DNA from: Globodera rostochiensis
Taxonomy: Eukaryota; Nematoda; Chromadorea; Rhabditida; Heteroderidae
Direction of reading: 5' to 3'
DNA: 64,000 bases
NCBI GenBank assembly: GCA_018350325.1
Contig: JAEVLN010000037.1
Coordinates: 124,001 to 188,000 of the forward strand
The notes below the pieces were generated by a model. That model did not search any database. It was given only the letters and a program-made list of their open reading frames with translations, and was not told where the DNA came from. Shown here one piece after another: positions 23,601 to 35,100 of this stretch. Each line of letters begins with the position of its first letter. Position 1 is the stretch's first letter. The position numbers and the translations under genes were made by a program.

Positions 23601-24747
23601 CTCTAGTATCAATCGATATCACGGTTTATCTCCCTCCCCTTAACGATAGGTCAAAGTGTGTTCCACCGATGGGAGTGCGTGGAGGAGTTGAACGGTGATC
23701 AATTCGGAATGCTTGTCCATTCATGTTTTGTACGTTTGGGTGAATACAAAATAAATATGACAGTCGAGACTCTTGATGCAATAAAAACTAGTTCGGATCA
23801 GATCTAGATCAGTTTTAGCCTAGACATCATCGATCAGGGTTGTTTTACCTGAAATTAGTCGACAATCTGATCAGCTCTCTTGAATCGACCAAATTTTGAT
23901 CAATCTCTCAGGTTGACAATGGTTTTGGTGATCGGGTAGACATTCTGGATGCGCATGGCTGTGGCTTGGATGCCGTATTGTTGCACACTCCCGACTATGA
24001 CAGCACACTCAGGCTAGCAACCAAGGAGTACCACGTCTTCAAGGTGTTCGTTTATCAAATATTCATGGTCAACCCTGATCTAAAGACCTAATTGATCATG
24101 TTTCACAGTATGCTGACCGCCCGGTGTTGCAGTTTCAGGTGATTTCTGTCTCAAATTTTGTAATTAAATCCCCACTCATCCGGCATTATTTTCAGTGCCA
24201 GATCACTCTTTGTCTGAAGCTGGACGGTGGTTGTCTGGGTATCACTCCACCAAAATGTGCTGAAACTGTGCCACGGCACATCGTTGCCGAGCAGTACATC
24301 CGTAGACGCAAGTCAAAAAAGCAGCGTAAAGCGCGCACTGTTCATGCATGGAACTCAGTTGGTGGTGAAGCGGAAGAAGTACGTGCAACAACGATGGACG
24401 TGTTCACCAGGCCGATTATTGTTGGTTTTTAAAAAATAAAAATTGTATGATTTTTGTGGCAAACTTTGAAAAAAATTTTATTTCAGATTGTAGAGAATGA
24501 TCAACAATTTGCTAATAAACACAACGCCAACAGCAAATTGGCGTTCAATTCAAACGCCACGCCCGCCCTTTATTCAACATTATTCTTTGCTGAAGCCCGG
24601 CTGGACGGCGGCTTCCTTTTATTGGCTTCAATTTCCATAATTAATTTGACACTTGCAACTATGACGGCATTTTGCTGGTGGAAAATGCACCGGAGGCGTG
24701 CCACGTGGACACGAAGAAGAAGCGGAGGGGAAAAATATGATAAATAA
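20699..24747 (+). CDS. cut-6: Cuticlin-type protein with VWA and ZP domains (CUT-6-like), 17 exons
   Basis: Exons: 20699-20834, 20940-21005, 21113-21258, 21388-21505, 21589-21639, 21772-21954, 22527-22674, 22754-22808, 22883-22915, 22965-22987, 23032-23118, 23216-23322, 23650-23729, 23912-24043, 24109-24138, 24196-24420, 24487-24747. All phases agree; the product is 626 residues. After a signal sequence (LQIILPFLAFLTKICS) comes a von Willebrand A domain with a complete MIDAS: DGSGS, the Thr in GGATNTGQAL and the Asp in VVVTDGQSQDEV. A ZP domain follows, from CEPDKIGV through FHRWECVEELNG, HSCFVDNGFGDRVDILDAHG and QCQITLCLKLDGGC. Then come a basic furin-type site (RRRKSKKQRKAR) and a C-terminal transmembrane helix (FLLLASISIINLTLATMTAF). 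VWA+ZP in this order is the architecture of C. elegans CUT-6, a secreted cuticle component that polymerises after furin release. Intron 1 would need a GC donor. Introns 6 and 12 carry inverted-repeat islands. Confidence 0.92.
22313..22454. mobile_element. TA-flanked inverted-repeat island (ccccgac family), in cuticlin intron 6
   Basis: attagggttgctccccg on the left and cggggagcaaccctaat on the right form a perfect inverted repeat of 17 bp including the TA. The interior repeats ccccgaaccccgactttttt and ccgtccccgag. Confidence 0.75.
23391..23605. mobile_element. TA-flanked inverted-repeat island (gatcgagaatctcg family), in cuticlin intron 12
   Basis: tagagatcggac on the left and gtccgatctcta on the right are a perfect 12-bp inverted pair. 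The interior is a degenerate array of cgatcgaga, aatctcgaaaa and cgatcgagaatctcg. It enlarges an otherwise short intron to 327 nt. Confidence 0.75.
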
Positions 24748-26498
24748 ATAAAAAAATATTAAACGATTATAATTTAAACAATTTAATACCTCAAATTAGT
24801 TTTTGTATAATTTTTAATTGCTTGAGAAAAGTATATCCGGCTCAAACCCCGAAACCCCCCCCCCCCCGACAAATGCCGAATTGTCCTCTCGACGAGTTAC
24901 AGTCAAAGTTTTTTCGAGAATTGGGACGTTTTGACATCCGGCATTTTTAGGGACTTTGTCCAGTAAATGCGGAACCAACCCAAAAATGTAAGCCTAAATT
25001 GTTTAATTAAAATTTGTTTCTCATAAAAACACAAAAGCAATTATTCGAGAATTGGGGCGTTTTGACATCCGGCATTTTTAGGGACTTTGTCCAGTAAATG
25101 CGGAACCAACCCAAAAATGTAAGCCTAAATTGTTTAAAATTACAAATTCATTAAATTTGTTTCCCATAAAAAAACACAAAAAAAGCATCGCGTCATTCAT
25201 TGGTGAAATTAAAGGACAAATTGTTGTTGTGGAAAGTGCTTCAAAGTGTGGTCAATTCAATTTGATTGCGCGGTAAATAAAAAAAGAAAGAAAATTGATA
25301 AGTAAACGAAAGTGTAATTTGTGGTGGACGACCTGAGAACAGAAGCGAAACACGGAAGCAATTGCTGGAATTATTAAAAACATAAAATTGCGGGGGGGGG
25401 GGCTGTTCGATGCCACCAATAAATAATTAGTGCCAATATTACTCAAAAATTTCCCTACTTGACCCAAAACCGTGTGGGACATCTCGAGACTCTCGCACAG
25501 CCCTAACAAAAATGGCAAAAAAAGTAAGAATAAAAGTTGAGAAAGAATAAACAAAAAAGCCTAAAAGAGAGTCAAAAAAGAGAAAAAAAAATGGAAAAAG
25601 GAGTTGGAAAGCGCGGCATCCAATCAATTCATTCAGCTGAAATTTAACAGAAAACGCGAATGACAAAATTAATTAATTAAATTGCATATTACCTTAATTA
25701 GGTAATTAATTGTCAGCTTGCGGTTTACAGACAAATTGTGGAAGGTGTAGTCAATGTGCCAACAAAATATTCGGAATTCCCGTTTTATTGACTCAGAAAC
25801 CAGCGGGATTTCCAATTTTCTTTAGAGACTTAAAGGGCTGATTTTTTGTATTTTTCTTTAATTTCTTGAATTCAAATTATCGTCAAATCCATTAAAATTG
25901 TTGGTTCAAAAAATATCAAAAATAAATAAATAGGTAATCGGCTACACCTTTCGGGAGAAAAACAAAAATTTAAGACGAAAGCCATAAAATAGACAAACAG
26001 TCATCGAACATTGTCCAAATTTGGTAGCATTTGGCGGTACATTTACAGAAGCTGTAAAGTAAAAAATTATATTTACAGACAAACGCCCTAACTCTTTAAG
26101 TGATCAGAAAAAATCCTCTGATCTTAAGATCCAGACCTCCGCTGATCGGTGGTCTGATCTGGTACGGGGTTTGGGGCATTTCTAGTTGATGAAACAAAAT
26201 TCCCATTTAAAACCAATTTTCTGGACATAAAAAAATTTTGAAAAATCGGGCAACAATTAATTTGGCATTTTTGAGTACGACGAGTTACGGGGATTTTGTT
26301 TCCAAATCGATGAAATTAATGTTTGGAAATGATGGAATTATAGCGCCAATGGTTAAACATTTTTGGAAAAAATCATCGGTTCAACCCTTGCGGCGCTTTC
26401 CAGAAAAGCCAAAATTTTCGCTAAAATTCATAACCTCTAATATAAGCACTGGCCATACATACAGTGATAAAAGCAATTAAACAGTAATTTTAAAATAT
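24748..26498. other. Spacer between convergent genes, with one tandem duplication
   Basis: A segment of about 90 bp (gagaattggg...acgttttgacatccggcat...gcggaaccaacccaaaaatg) is present twice, at about 24918-25005 and 25043-25133. The rest is AT-rich with two G/C homopolymers (24857 and 25390). No exon is supported. Both flanking genes end towards this region, so it holds their 3' ends. Confidence 0.6.
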
Positions 26499-29400
26499 TC
26501 AATGTGCCAAATACGGAGGCGGCAAGCGCTGTCCGACGGGGGTGAGGCCGCGCATGGACTGCTGCAGGTGGTGGTTCCGCAAGAACGGGTTGTGGTGGTG
26601 CCGCAACGGCGTCGGCGATGCGTCAATGTGCTTCAGTGTGGCCGCCTGCTGTTGCTGCTGCTGCGGCTGCTGCTGTTCCGGAGGACTGAACGTGGAGGAG
26701 GTGCTGAACTGCTGCTGACCATTCTGAACGTGTTGAACATGTTGGTGTGGGCAAAAAACCTTTGTACTTAATCAAATTCGTAGATTTTTGGACCCGTAAA
26801 AAGCATTGAAAAGTTTGACATATACAAAAAAGCCAACCGCTTGCAACGGCCGATGTTGGTAGCCAAGGCGTGGACTTGTTGGCAATGTGCTCTGTGGAGT
26901 GTGCTCATGTTGTTGTTGCCCCATCAGCGGACTCTTTTTGAGCATTGCTTGCGCCTGGGGCGGCGCTCGGTAACTTAAATAATAAAATTAATTTGTTTTA
27001 AAAGTTTTAATATTAAAAATTATATATTATTTTACAGCGGATTCTCATGCATGGTCATCATCATGTTTGTGCTGTTGTCATTGGTGCTGCTCATCATCAT
27101 CGGCGGCTGCTCGGGCGGTTGCTCACGCTCCACGAGCATCGGCGTTGTCACTGTGGCCAACGAGCCGTCCGCGGAGCTGCTCTCCTCCCGATGGGGCACC
27201 TCGTCCGGGAACACAACGGGACGGCCTGCGCGAGTTTAGAAACAGATTAAATAAATGCTCAATTAACCTTAATTAGTTTTAATTAACCCTAATTATATAA
27301 AAATAAAAAGGAAAATTTACTTTTTGACGCAAAATCGCTATATTTGCCGCCCTTGCGGCCCCGCTTATGCTGCATACAGCACAACAACAGGACAATCATG
27401 CACAACAGAAGTACGATCAGGATCAGAATCAGCGGGATCAGCAACGCTCGGCTGATCAACGACGCGCTTCCGTCCGCGCTGTCCGCTTGCCCGGCCGCGT
27501 TCCGTTCCGTTGTGCTGGTGACACGGACGCGCATTGTGGCCAACAAATGGCGCGTCTGACAACGGCCCAGAAACTCAACGCCCACCTGAAAGAGTGCCAA
27601 AGTTTAAAATCAAAATTTTAAAAATTTTTTCATAATTTTTTAGATTTGCCAAAACGCTTTGGAGGCTATTTAGAAAATGTTTCCGCTTTTGTAAGAGTTT
27701 TAGATTTGTTAATACGCTTTAGGCTATTTTCGAAAATGCTTCCGTTTTTGTAAGAATTTTTTGCATTCGTCAACTTTAAACAAGAAATGCTTCCGTTTTT
27801 ATAAGAATTTTTTGCATTTGTCAACTTTAAACAAGAAAATGCTTCCGTTTTTGTAGAATTTTTTGGATTTGTCAACTTTAAACAAGAAAATGCTTCCGTT
27901 TTTGTGAGAATTTTTTGCATTTGTCAACTTTAAACAAGAAAATGCTTCCGTTTTTGTAGAATTTTTTGCATTTGTCAACTTTAAACAAGAAAATGCTTCC
28001 GTTTTTGTGAGAATTTTTTGGATTTGTCAACTTTAAACAAGAAATGCTTCCGTTTTTGTAAGAATTTTTTGCATTTGTCAACTTTAAACAAGAAAATGCT
28101 TCCGTTTTTGTAGAATTTTTTGGATTTGTCAACTTTAAACAAGAAAATGCTTCCGTTTTTGTAAGAATTTTTTGCATTTGTCAACTTTAAACAAGAAAAT
28201 GCTTCCGTTTTTGTAAGAATTTTTTGCATTTGTCAACTTTAAACAAGAAAATGCTTCCGTTTTTGTAAGAATTTTTTGCATTTGTCAACTTTAAACAAGA
28301 AAATGCTTCCGTTTTTGTAGAATTTTTTGGATTTGTCAACTTTAAACAAGAAATGCTTCCGTTTTTGTAAGAATTTTTTGCATTTGTCAACTTTAAACAA
28401 GAAAATGCTTCCGTTTTTGTGAGAATTTTTTGCATTTGTCAACTTTAAACAAGAAAATGCTTCCGTTTTTGTAGAATTTTTTGCATTTGTCAACTTTAAA
28501 CAAGAAAATGCTTCCGTTTTTGTAAGAATTTTTTGGATTTGTTAAAATGCTTTAGGCTATTTCGAAAATGCTTCCGTTTTTGTAAGAATTTTTTGGATTT
28601 GTCAACTTTAAACAAGAAAATGCTTCCGTTTTTGTAGAATTTTTTGGATTTGTCAACTTTAAACAAGAAAATGCTTCCGTTTTTGTAAGAATTTTTTGGA
28701 TTTGTTAAAATGCTTTAGGCTATTTCGAAAATGCTTCCGTTTTTGTAAGAATTTTTTGGATTTGTCAAAACGCTTTAAACAATATAGAAAATGCTTCCTT
28801 TACGGTTTTGTAATAAATTTTCAAACAACAAAACTGACCTTGCGCACATGGAACTTGGCACCCATCGTCTTCACAAAATCGTGCCGTACACGCTCCGAGC
28901 TGTGATGCATCATTCGATCACGAGTGGCGTTGATCTGGCGATCATCGCAAATTTTGCGGCTCAATGTCGCGTTGGACCATTTCAGCAGAGTTTGGCCACC
29001 ACCGTTGTCCAACAATTCCTCCAACTAAATGATTGGCACAAAATTAGCAGTCCGAATTAGAGATGTTCGAGAGTCTCGAGTCTCGGTTCTCGAACCGAGA
29101 AATTTCTCGGGTTTTTTGGGTCTCGATCTCGGTTTCATTTCTCGGTCTCGAGCTCGGTAAATTTCAAGTCTCGAACATCCCTAATCTGAATGCATTCATT
29201 TCTAAAATTGAAAGATATTTTTTTGTTGGCACACCTCCAACCTTTTTTAAATCCATGCATATAAAGAATTTTTTAAAAACCGCACCTGAATTTCTGTGGC
29301 AATTCTGGCCAATTTGGCACTTTCTCCAGCGGCCTCCGATTCCGAAATTCGATGGATTGAGGCGCCCAGGCGATAGACGAACTCGCGCAGGAACTGCGGC

Positions 29401-31509
29401 TGCTCCAAAAAGCGTACCAACGGCACGTCCAACAGCAGCGAATAGCTGTGTGTGGGCTTTTCACGCGATGTGTGTTCCTTCACGATGACTTGGAACGGCA
29501 CCGAATTGGCCTAAAATGTGTGAGAATGGCACATCAAAACTGGCACAAAATTAAAAAAATTTAATTAAAACAAAAAAATTAGCGAGGCATGCCAAGGCCT
29601 ACCTGGCCCATCCGGTCTCTGGCCTCCAGGCGGAAGCTGTACTCGCCACTCTCCAAGGGCACACCCTCAAGCCGATTCTCGCCTGGCAATGGCATCAAAA
29701 AGTTTGTGTGATTGCCAATGGCATGTGCCGAAATGGCCAAACGCGAGGTGGGCCCGTCCTCCGGGTCCACAAACGTGTTGTCATCAATGCTCAGACGGCA
29801 CAACAGCCGTCGTTGGCAATGGAAGGTCTTCAACGGGTTCAAGACAACGGGCCGCTCGTTGTTGTGCACTCGACGTGTTGTCCGCCTTGTTGTACTGCTT
29901 GCCGTCGTGCTCTCCACTGCAATGGGCGCACGATTCTTGCGCAACACGCCCTCCACAACCTATGGAAAGAAACAACATTTTAAAATGTTTTTTAATATTT
30001 AAAGAATGTTAATTAAAATCTTTGATTAATTGATAATAAATTGAAATTCATTAAAAAAATATACAAAGCTATTAATGAACATTTCAATTAATTGTAATAA
30101 AATCTTAATTAAAATGCTATTTTAAAAGTCCACTCGAAAAACGAAGCCGTTCTCGGCAGCCACGCTGATCACATCGTTCGCCTGGTCGGACAACTCGCCG
30201 CAGCTGATGTTCAACACCAACATCATACGTTCGTCCGGCCTCTTCATGAGCCCACCGTCTGTCTCCTCCTCGTCCTTCTCGTCCATGCCCTCCTCCTTGT
30301 GGATTACCTCCAACACCGTACGGTAACGGCTCAAATAGTCACGTGGGAACACGCGCAAGTCGCTCATGCGCACATCAGCGTCCTTTCGCGTGGCGGAGAT
30401 TAGCGCTTGCACCGTTTGGCTAAATGTTGAAAGCAAAAAATGCCAATGCCAACATTTAAATTTATACAGAGCCACGCCTTGGATTTCTGCCTTTAAAAAT
30501 CCCGAAACTGACAAAATCCGCTCCATTATTATTCTCGACCCCAGAATTACCACGACTTTCCCACCCCCCGAGGGGATCGGAGCTTAACCCCCGCTTAAAA
30601 ACAGCGTCCTTTCGCGTGGCGGATATTAGCGCTTGCACCGTTTGGCTAAATGTTGAAAGCAAAAAATGCCAATGCCAACATTTAAATTTATACAGAGGCA
30701 CGCCTTGGATTTTAATTTAAAAAATTTTTGAACCTGACACCCGAAACTGACAAAATCCGCTCCATTATTATTCTCGACCCCAGAATTACCACGACTTTCC
30801 CACCCCCCGGGGGGATCGGAGCTTAACCCCCGCTTAAACATGTTATAATGCAAATTTAAACGCACAATTGTTGCTCGAGTGGCACATTGGTCAGTTTGCG
30901 TACATCCATGATTTCCAGCCATATTGTGGAGCTGTCCGACGCACATTGGTCCTCCTCCTCTTCATCAACTTCGACTTCCACGTGGCCATCTGTTGAAAAT
31001 TTAAAAAATGAATGCCAATTCCTTCATCTTAAAGTAATTTTTTATTAATAATATTATTAATAAAACATTTTAAATTTTAATTTTTGGGTCCTCGATTCTT
31101 AGCCTAAATTTTGCTTACCGTGGATTGAGATGATGTGAAAACCAAGGTCGTGCAACTGTGGAAGTCCAAAGATTTGACGGGCCGTCGTGTTGAAACGGCA
31201 CCTGTGGCGTTTAGTTTGATCAGAATCAAAAGTGATCAGCAGATTTTTTTATAAATCTGGATGAACAAAACTTTGGGTCGCTTACCAGCGTGGCAACATT
31301 TCCGCATCAACGGCATGCCCTTCGGCGACAGCCAGCGTGAATGGGCGTCCGACGAATGCGCGCAGTTGGACTGCCGGCATCGTAGCCTGGATTGGCATGA
31401 CGAGGAAAAGCGGTTGGAGCAGTATCAGGAGCAGCAGATGAGCCGATGTGGACGATGGTGTTGTTGTTGTTGTTGCCCCGGGGCATGCGTTTTTGGGCCC
31501 CGAATTCAT
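26499..31509 (-). CDS. dgn-1: Dystroglycan (DGN-1-like), 11 exons
   Basis: Exons (complement): 31286-31509, 31119-31201, 30866-30989, 30134-30419, 29603-29959, 29286-29510, 28839-29024, 27321-27585, 27036-27225, 26838-26973, 26499-26759. Phases agree; the product is 778 residues. A signal sequence (LLLLILLQPLFLVMPIQAT) leads into VGRPFTLAVAEG...LPRW and RQIFGLPQLHDLGFHIISIH, the dystroglycan cadherin-like repeat. A second such region includes GENRLEGVPLESGEYSFRLE, followed by a SEA-like segment (LDVPLVRFLEQPQFLREFVY). One transmembrane helix (LLIPLILILIVLLLCMIVLL) is followed by basic HKRGRKGGK, and the cytoplasmic tail ends QRLPPPYLAH, the PPxY ligand of the dystrophin WW/EF region. Dystroglycan links laminin-containing matrix to dystrophin. 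The vertebrate mucin stretch is absent. The tail is Gln/His-rich. The boundary between exons 10 and 11 is the least certain. Two introns carry repeats, and the start of exon 4 is duplicated in intron 3. Confidence 0.9.
27650..28790. repeat. ~52-bp minisatellite filling a dystroglycan intron
   Basis: About 21 copies of a unit containing aagaaaatgcttccgttttt and gtaagaattttttgcatttg. The variants differ by gcattt/ggattt and gtaga/gtaaga/gtgaga. A few copies carry the alternative block gctttaggctattt. The array makes up most of the 1.25-kb intron between the exon before and the exon holding the transmembrane helix. Confidence 0.9.
29058..29183. mobile_element. TA-flanked inverted-repeat island (gtctcgag family), in dystroglycan intron
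   Basis: ttagagatgttcgaga on the left and tctcgaacatccctaa on the right are inverted with one mismatch over 16 bp. The interior shares gagaaatttctcgggttttt with the element at 5.34 kb, though the termini differ. It sits between the dystroglycan exons at 28839-29024 and 29286-29510. Confidence 0.75.
30376..30838. repeat. Tandem duplication spanning the start of a dystroglycan exon
   Basis: Copy A (30376-30598) and copy B (30602-30838) share about 105 bp including the splice acceptor and first 14 codons of exon 4 (QTVQALISATRKDA). They also share a downstream block from cccgaaactgacaaaatccg to gcttaacccccgcttaaa. They differ by a few substitutions and a short divergent patch in the middle. Copy B lies in the intron and has no matching donor except a GTTTTT directly after its 14 codons. 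Confidence 0.85.
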
Positions 31510-34500
31510 AGTTGAAGAAGCCTCAAGTCGATTAGTAATGCACTGAAAATGCCCTCAAAGCCGCTGGCAATATGGCACAAAAGATGGTGAAGAAAACGGA
31601 CGGCTCAAGTGGAATTTTTGTCTTTTTGCGCGAATATTGTCTTGAAAATGAGGAAAATTAAGTGGATTTTCTATTTTTTAAATCTACATCGCTTCAGAAA
31701 TTTCAAATATTGTCTGCTACACATGTAAAGCATCGAATTTGCAAATTCAGGTTAAGATATTTTTATAGGCTTATGTAGAACCCCTCGGGCGATAAAGAAA
31801 TTTTTTGTTCGGATGAGAGTAACGGAATGTGAATGTGGTGGGATTTTTTATTTTCAAAATCAATGTCGCTTCAGAAACTACGATGTCAAGTCCTAATATG
31901 TCTGGTATAAAGTTAAAGCATCGAATTTGCGAATTCAGGTTCACATATTTTTATAGGCTTATGTAGAACCAACCCCTCGGGCGATAAAGAAATTTTTGTT
32001 CCGAAGAGAGTAACGGAATGTGAATGTAATATGTGGTGGGTGGACGAATGATGGGATCAATTGGGAAGATAATGGGATAAGGGCTGAGAAATGTGGCTAA
32101 AAAAGGCAGTGCACAACAACTAAAACTACAGCTCCGCCGATTGGATTAAGCCGAGCTTGGGAATAGCCGGCGGCTGGGAAAGACAAAATGGCAAAATTGT
32201 GACGAATGGAAGAAAAGTGGGATTTATTATACATAATCGTTGGGTTTAAGTGGCCCTAATTTTTCAGCGTCTAATTCATAAAATTAATAATTTTTTGTAT
32301 GCCCGGATTCGGCTTCTGAATTTGTTAACATTGAAAAACTTCTTAAAGCAGAATAGAGATACAAATAAACATATTAAAAATGAATTTATGTGCTATTCGT
32401 CATCGGCACTTTTTGCCAATCATTTTTGTTGTTCCTTTTTCCCAATCCTAACAAAACACGATCATATACGTATTTTCATCGTCTTTATCTTGGCACCTAT
32501 CTGATCAACCGATCTGATCATGTTATGGGCGTGGGGTTGGGGTTGATCGAAGGAAGGAAGACAAGGGGCAAGGCGACAACGGACAGCAAAGCACAAAATA
32601 AATATAAATTTATTTTTATTAGAGTAGAGAGATCCATTCGTCCCCCGAGGGGGTGGGAATGACTGAAGAGAAAGAGGGGGGGGGGGGGGCCGACCGAGCC
32701 GACGAATGGATGGACCTTCTCTAATCGTCGTCCCATCCGGTGAATTTGTACGATTAGAGCACCTTTTGCGAGGCTATTTATTTTCTTTGCACAACGACGC
32801 CTCTGCTGCTGCTGCTGATGTGGGGGGGGGGGGGAAGTGGGAGAAATTTTGAAGCAAATTAACGACAAGGTCAGCGATTCATAGTGATAAGAAGTCCCAG
32901 ATGCCCCCACCCCCCCAAGTCCAACCAACACATCCCAACAAACTGAGGTGGTCGATAATGAGAAAAATTGCCGGGGTCCCGGCATTCCAGAGCCGGACAC
33001 ATAACCGGAAAACACCATTGTGGCTGGATGATCAGGATTTCTGATCAGAAGCAAAAAGGTTTAAGGCGTATTTTCCAGATAAATATGGAAAGAATGGAGT
33101 AATGGGAAAGGCTCCAACATCCCATATCCCAAGAACGAGGGGTCGATGGACAGTGAGATTAGAACAAACCCTAACTTTGCGTTTCGTGGTGATCAGAGTT
33201 TCCGATCAGTTCTGATTAGGCAGACAAAAAGGTTTATTAGTATTGTGGAATTTGGAGAATTGGACAAGGTCAGAGAATGTGCAAATGATAAGGCGCAGCC
33301 AAATGCATGGGAATCGCATAAATTGGACCAATTTGTTTTGAACACAGAAATTTGGTGGCCTATTTTGTTCAGAAAATGTCAAATTGCTGTAATTGTGTAC
33401 AATTTATTTGGTCTCGGAAAAGTAAATAAATCAGAGATCAGACCGTTTTTACGGATCTGGCTTTATGACAGGGGGTAGCCTTGAATTTTGTGGAAAAAAA
33501 ACAGATTTTGGAAAAAATTTACACAAATCCTTTTAATTCTCAAGAGGGCTTCAACAATTATTTTTTTTGCTAATTCAATTAAAAATTTTTTAAATTTATT
33601 ATCCTTTAAATAAAAAAATCTCTTCAATTTAAAGCCGAAAAATGGGAGATTTTTTTGTTTTGTGTGAGGTGTGTACCGTCCGTTAATGGTGCATCGAAGG
33701 TGAAAACTGGGCCAAATGTGATGTACCCCCACAAAAAAAATATGGGTGGGAGGGGGGGCGATTGGGAAGCGCTAAATATGCAAATGATCGATTGGGGTGG
33801 TGCTGCGGGACATTGTTGGGACCCCGGAGGGGTAAAAAATCACCTCTCCCAGCAGGGCTTCGTCATCGACGGTGCCGTGGTCGACCTTTTGCGCACCGCC
33901 GACCGCCGTCTACGGCGTTGTCGACCTTCACCCCTTCCCCCCCCCCCTCTCTTCCCATGAAAAACATTCGCAATATTTTTGCAATCGTTTTTAAAGATAA
34001 CCAAAGAACATCCCCTTTAGGGTAATGCGAATAGTTTAAAAAAAAAATTCATGAATAAATAACCGCCGTAAAATTTTCAAAAATAAAAAATACAATTATT
34101 AAAATACACACCAAGGCCTCTCCGTGTACCTATTTGAATTGTTATCATTCCTCGGGATAATCCCTGAAAATCGCCCGAGAGGATGTCCAAAAAAAAAAAA
34201 TCGCGCGAGGGAATATCCAAAAAAAAATCGCCCGAGGGGATATCCGAAAAAAATCGCCCGAGGAGATATCCCAAAAATCACCCTAGCTTATCCTTACAGA
34301 TAAACTACTCAAAATTAACTCCTATTTATACCCCACACTCTGGTAAAAAAAATCCATAAAATATTTTTGCAATAGTCGCATTTGTATAAATAATTTATAG
34401 CTAATCTCAGTCCCTTGGGGGGTAACCTGCCCAACCCCCGGGGGGAAAACGGGCGGAACGGAGATCGGAAGATTGGGGTCGAGCAAAAAAACAGTATGTG

Positions 34501-35100
34501 GGACTGAACTGAGACTGTGTGTGATGATGATGCGATGATGGAAAGTTGCGCTTATCGCTGCCGACAAATCTCGTCAATTTCGTGGAATCGATCGATCGGA
34601 AAATTTTTTTTTTGAGGTTTCTATGATTATTGAAAAAATGGTGAGCCTTGAAAAACCAAAAACCAATTGAAAAAATGGAGAAAATTTGATCAGTTATTCG
34701 GGGTTAACAAGGTGAAGTTTGAAAATGGGACTTTTGGAGATTCGAATATTTAAATTTATTGCAAAATCATAATTTTGTGCGATAAGATAAGTAATATTAC
34801 AAAAAATTTAATTAGACAAAAATGAATAAATTTCTTTTTTAATTACTTATCATCCGATTATGCACCAATTGTTTTTATAATAAATATTCATAGGTTATGA
34901 TAAGAAAAGTGAACACATTAAAAAAAAATGTTGGGGGAAAGAATCAATTAAATAATGCTCAAAAAAACAAAGTATGGCGGAAGAAAAAACGTCTGACAAA
35001 AATATATTTAGAAATTTAATTTTTATTTTTGTACAAAAAAAAACTTTGGCGTTTTGCAGTCGCGTTTATAAAAATTTGCCATTTTATTACGATAGTTCAA
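31510..35100. other. Intergenic region upstream of dystroglycan, with a ~185-bp tandem duplication
   Basis: Two copies of a segment running from catcgcttcagaaa through ataggcttatgtagaacc to gagtaacggaatgtgaatg lie at about 31660-31840 and 31860-32025. The longest ATG frame (33146-33478, 110 codons) has no recognised motif and AT-rich composition, and I do not call it. G runs occur at 32678 and 32823; ccgagggg/aaaaaatcgc microrepeats at 34160-34275. The dystroglycan promoter should lie just above 31510 but no motif is identifiable. Confidence 0.5.

Noticed and set aside
27666..28493. Several minus-strand frames with Lys/Asn/Phe-rich repeats
   Set aside because: They are the 52-bp minisatellite inside a dystroglycan intron.
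33146..33478. 110-codon ATG frame
   Set aside because: AT-rich, no recognised motif or splice context, and partly overlapping a locally repeated gatcag-rich segment.
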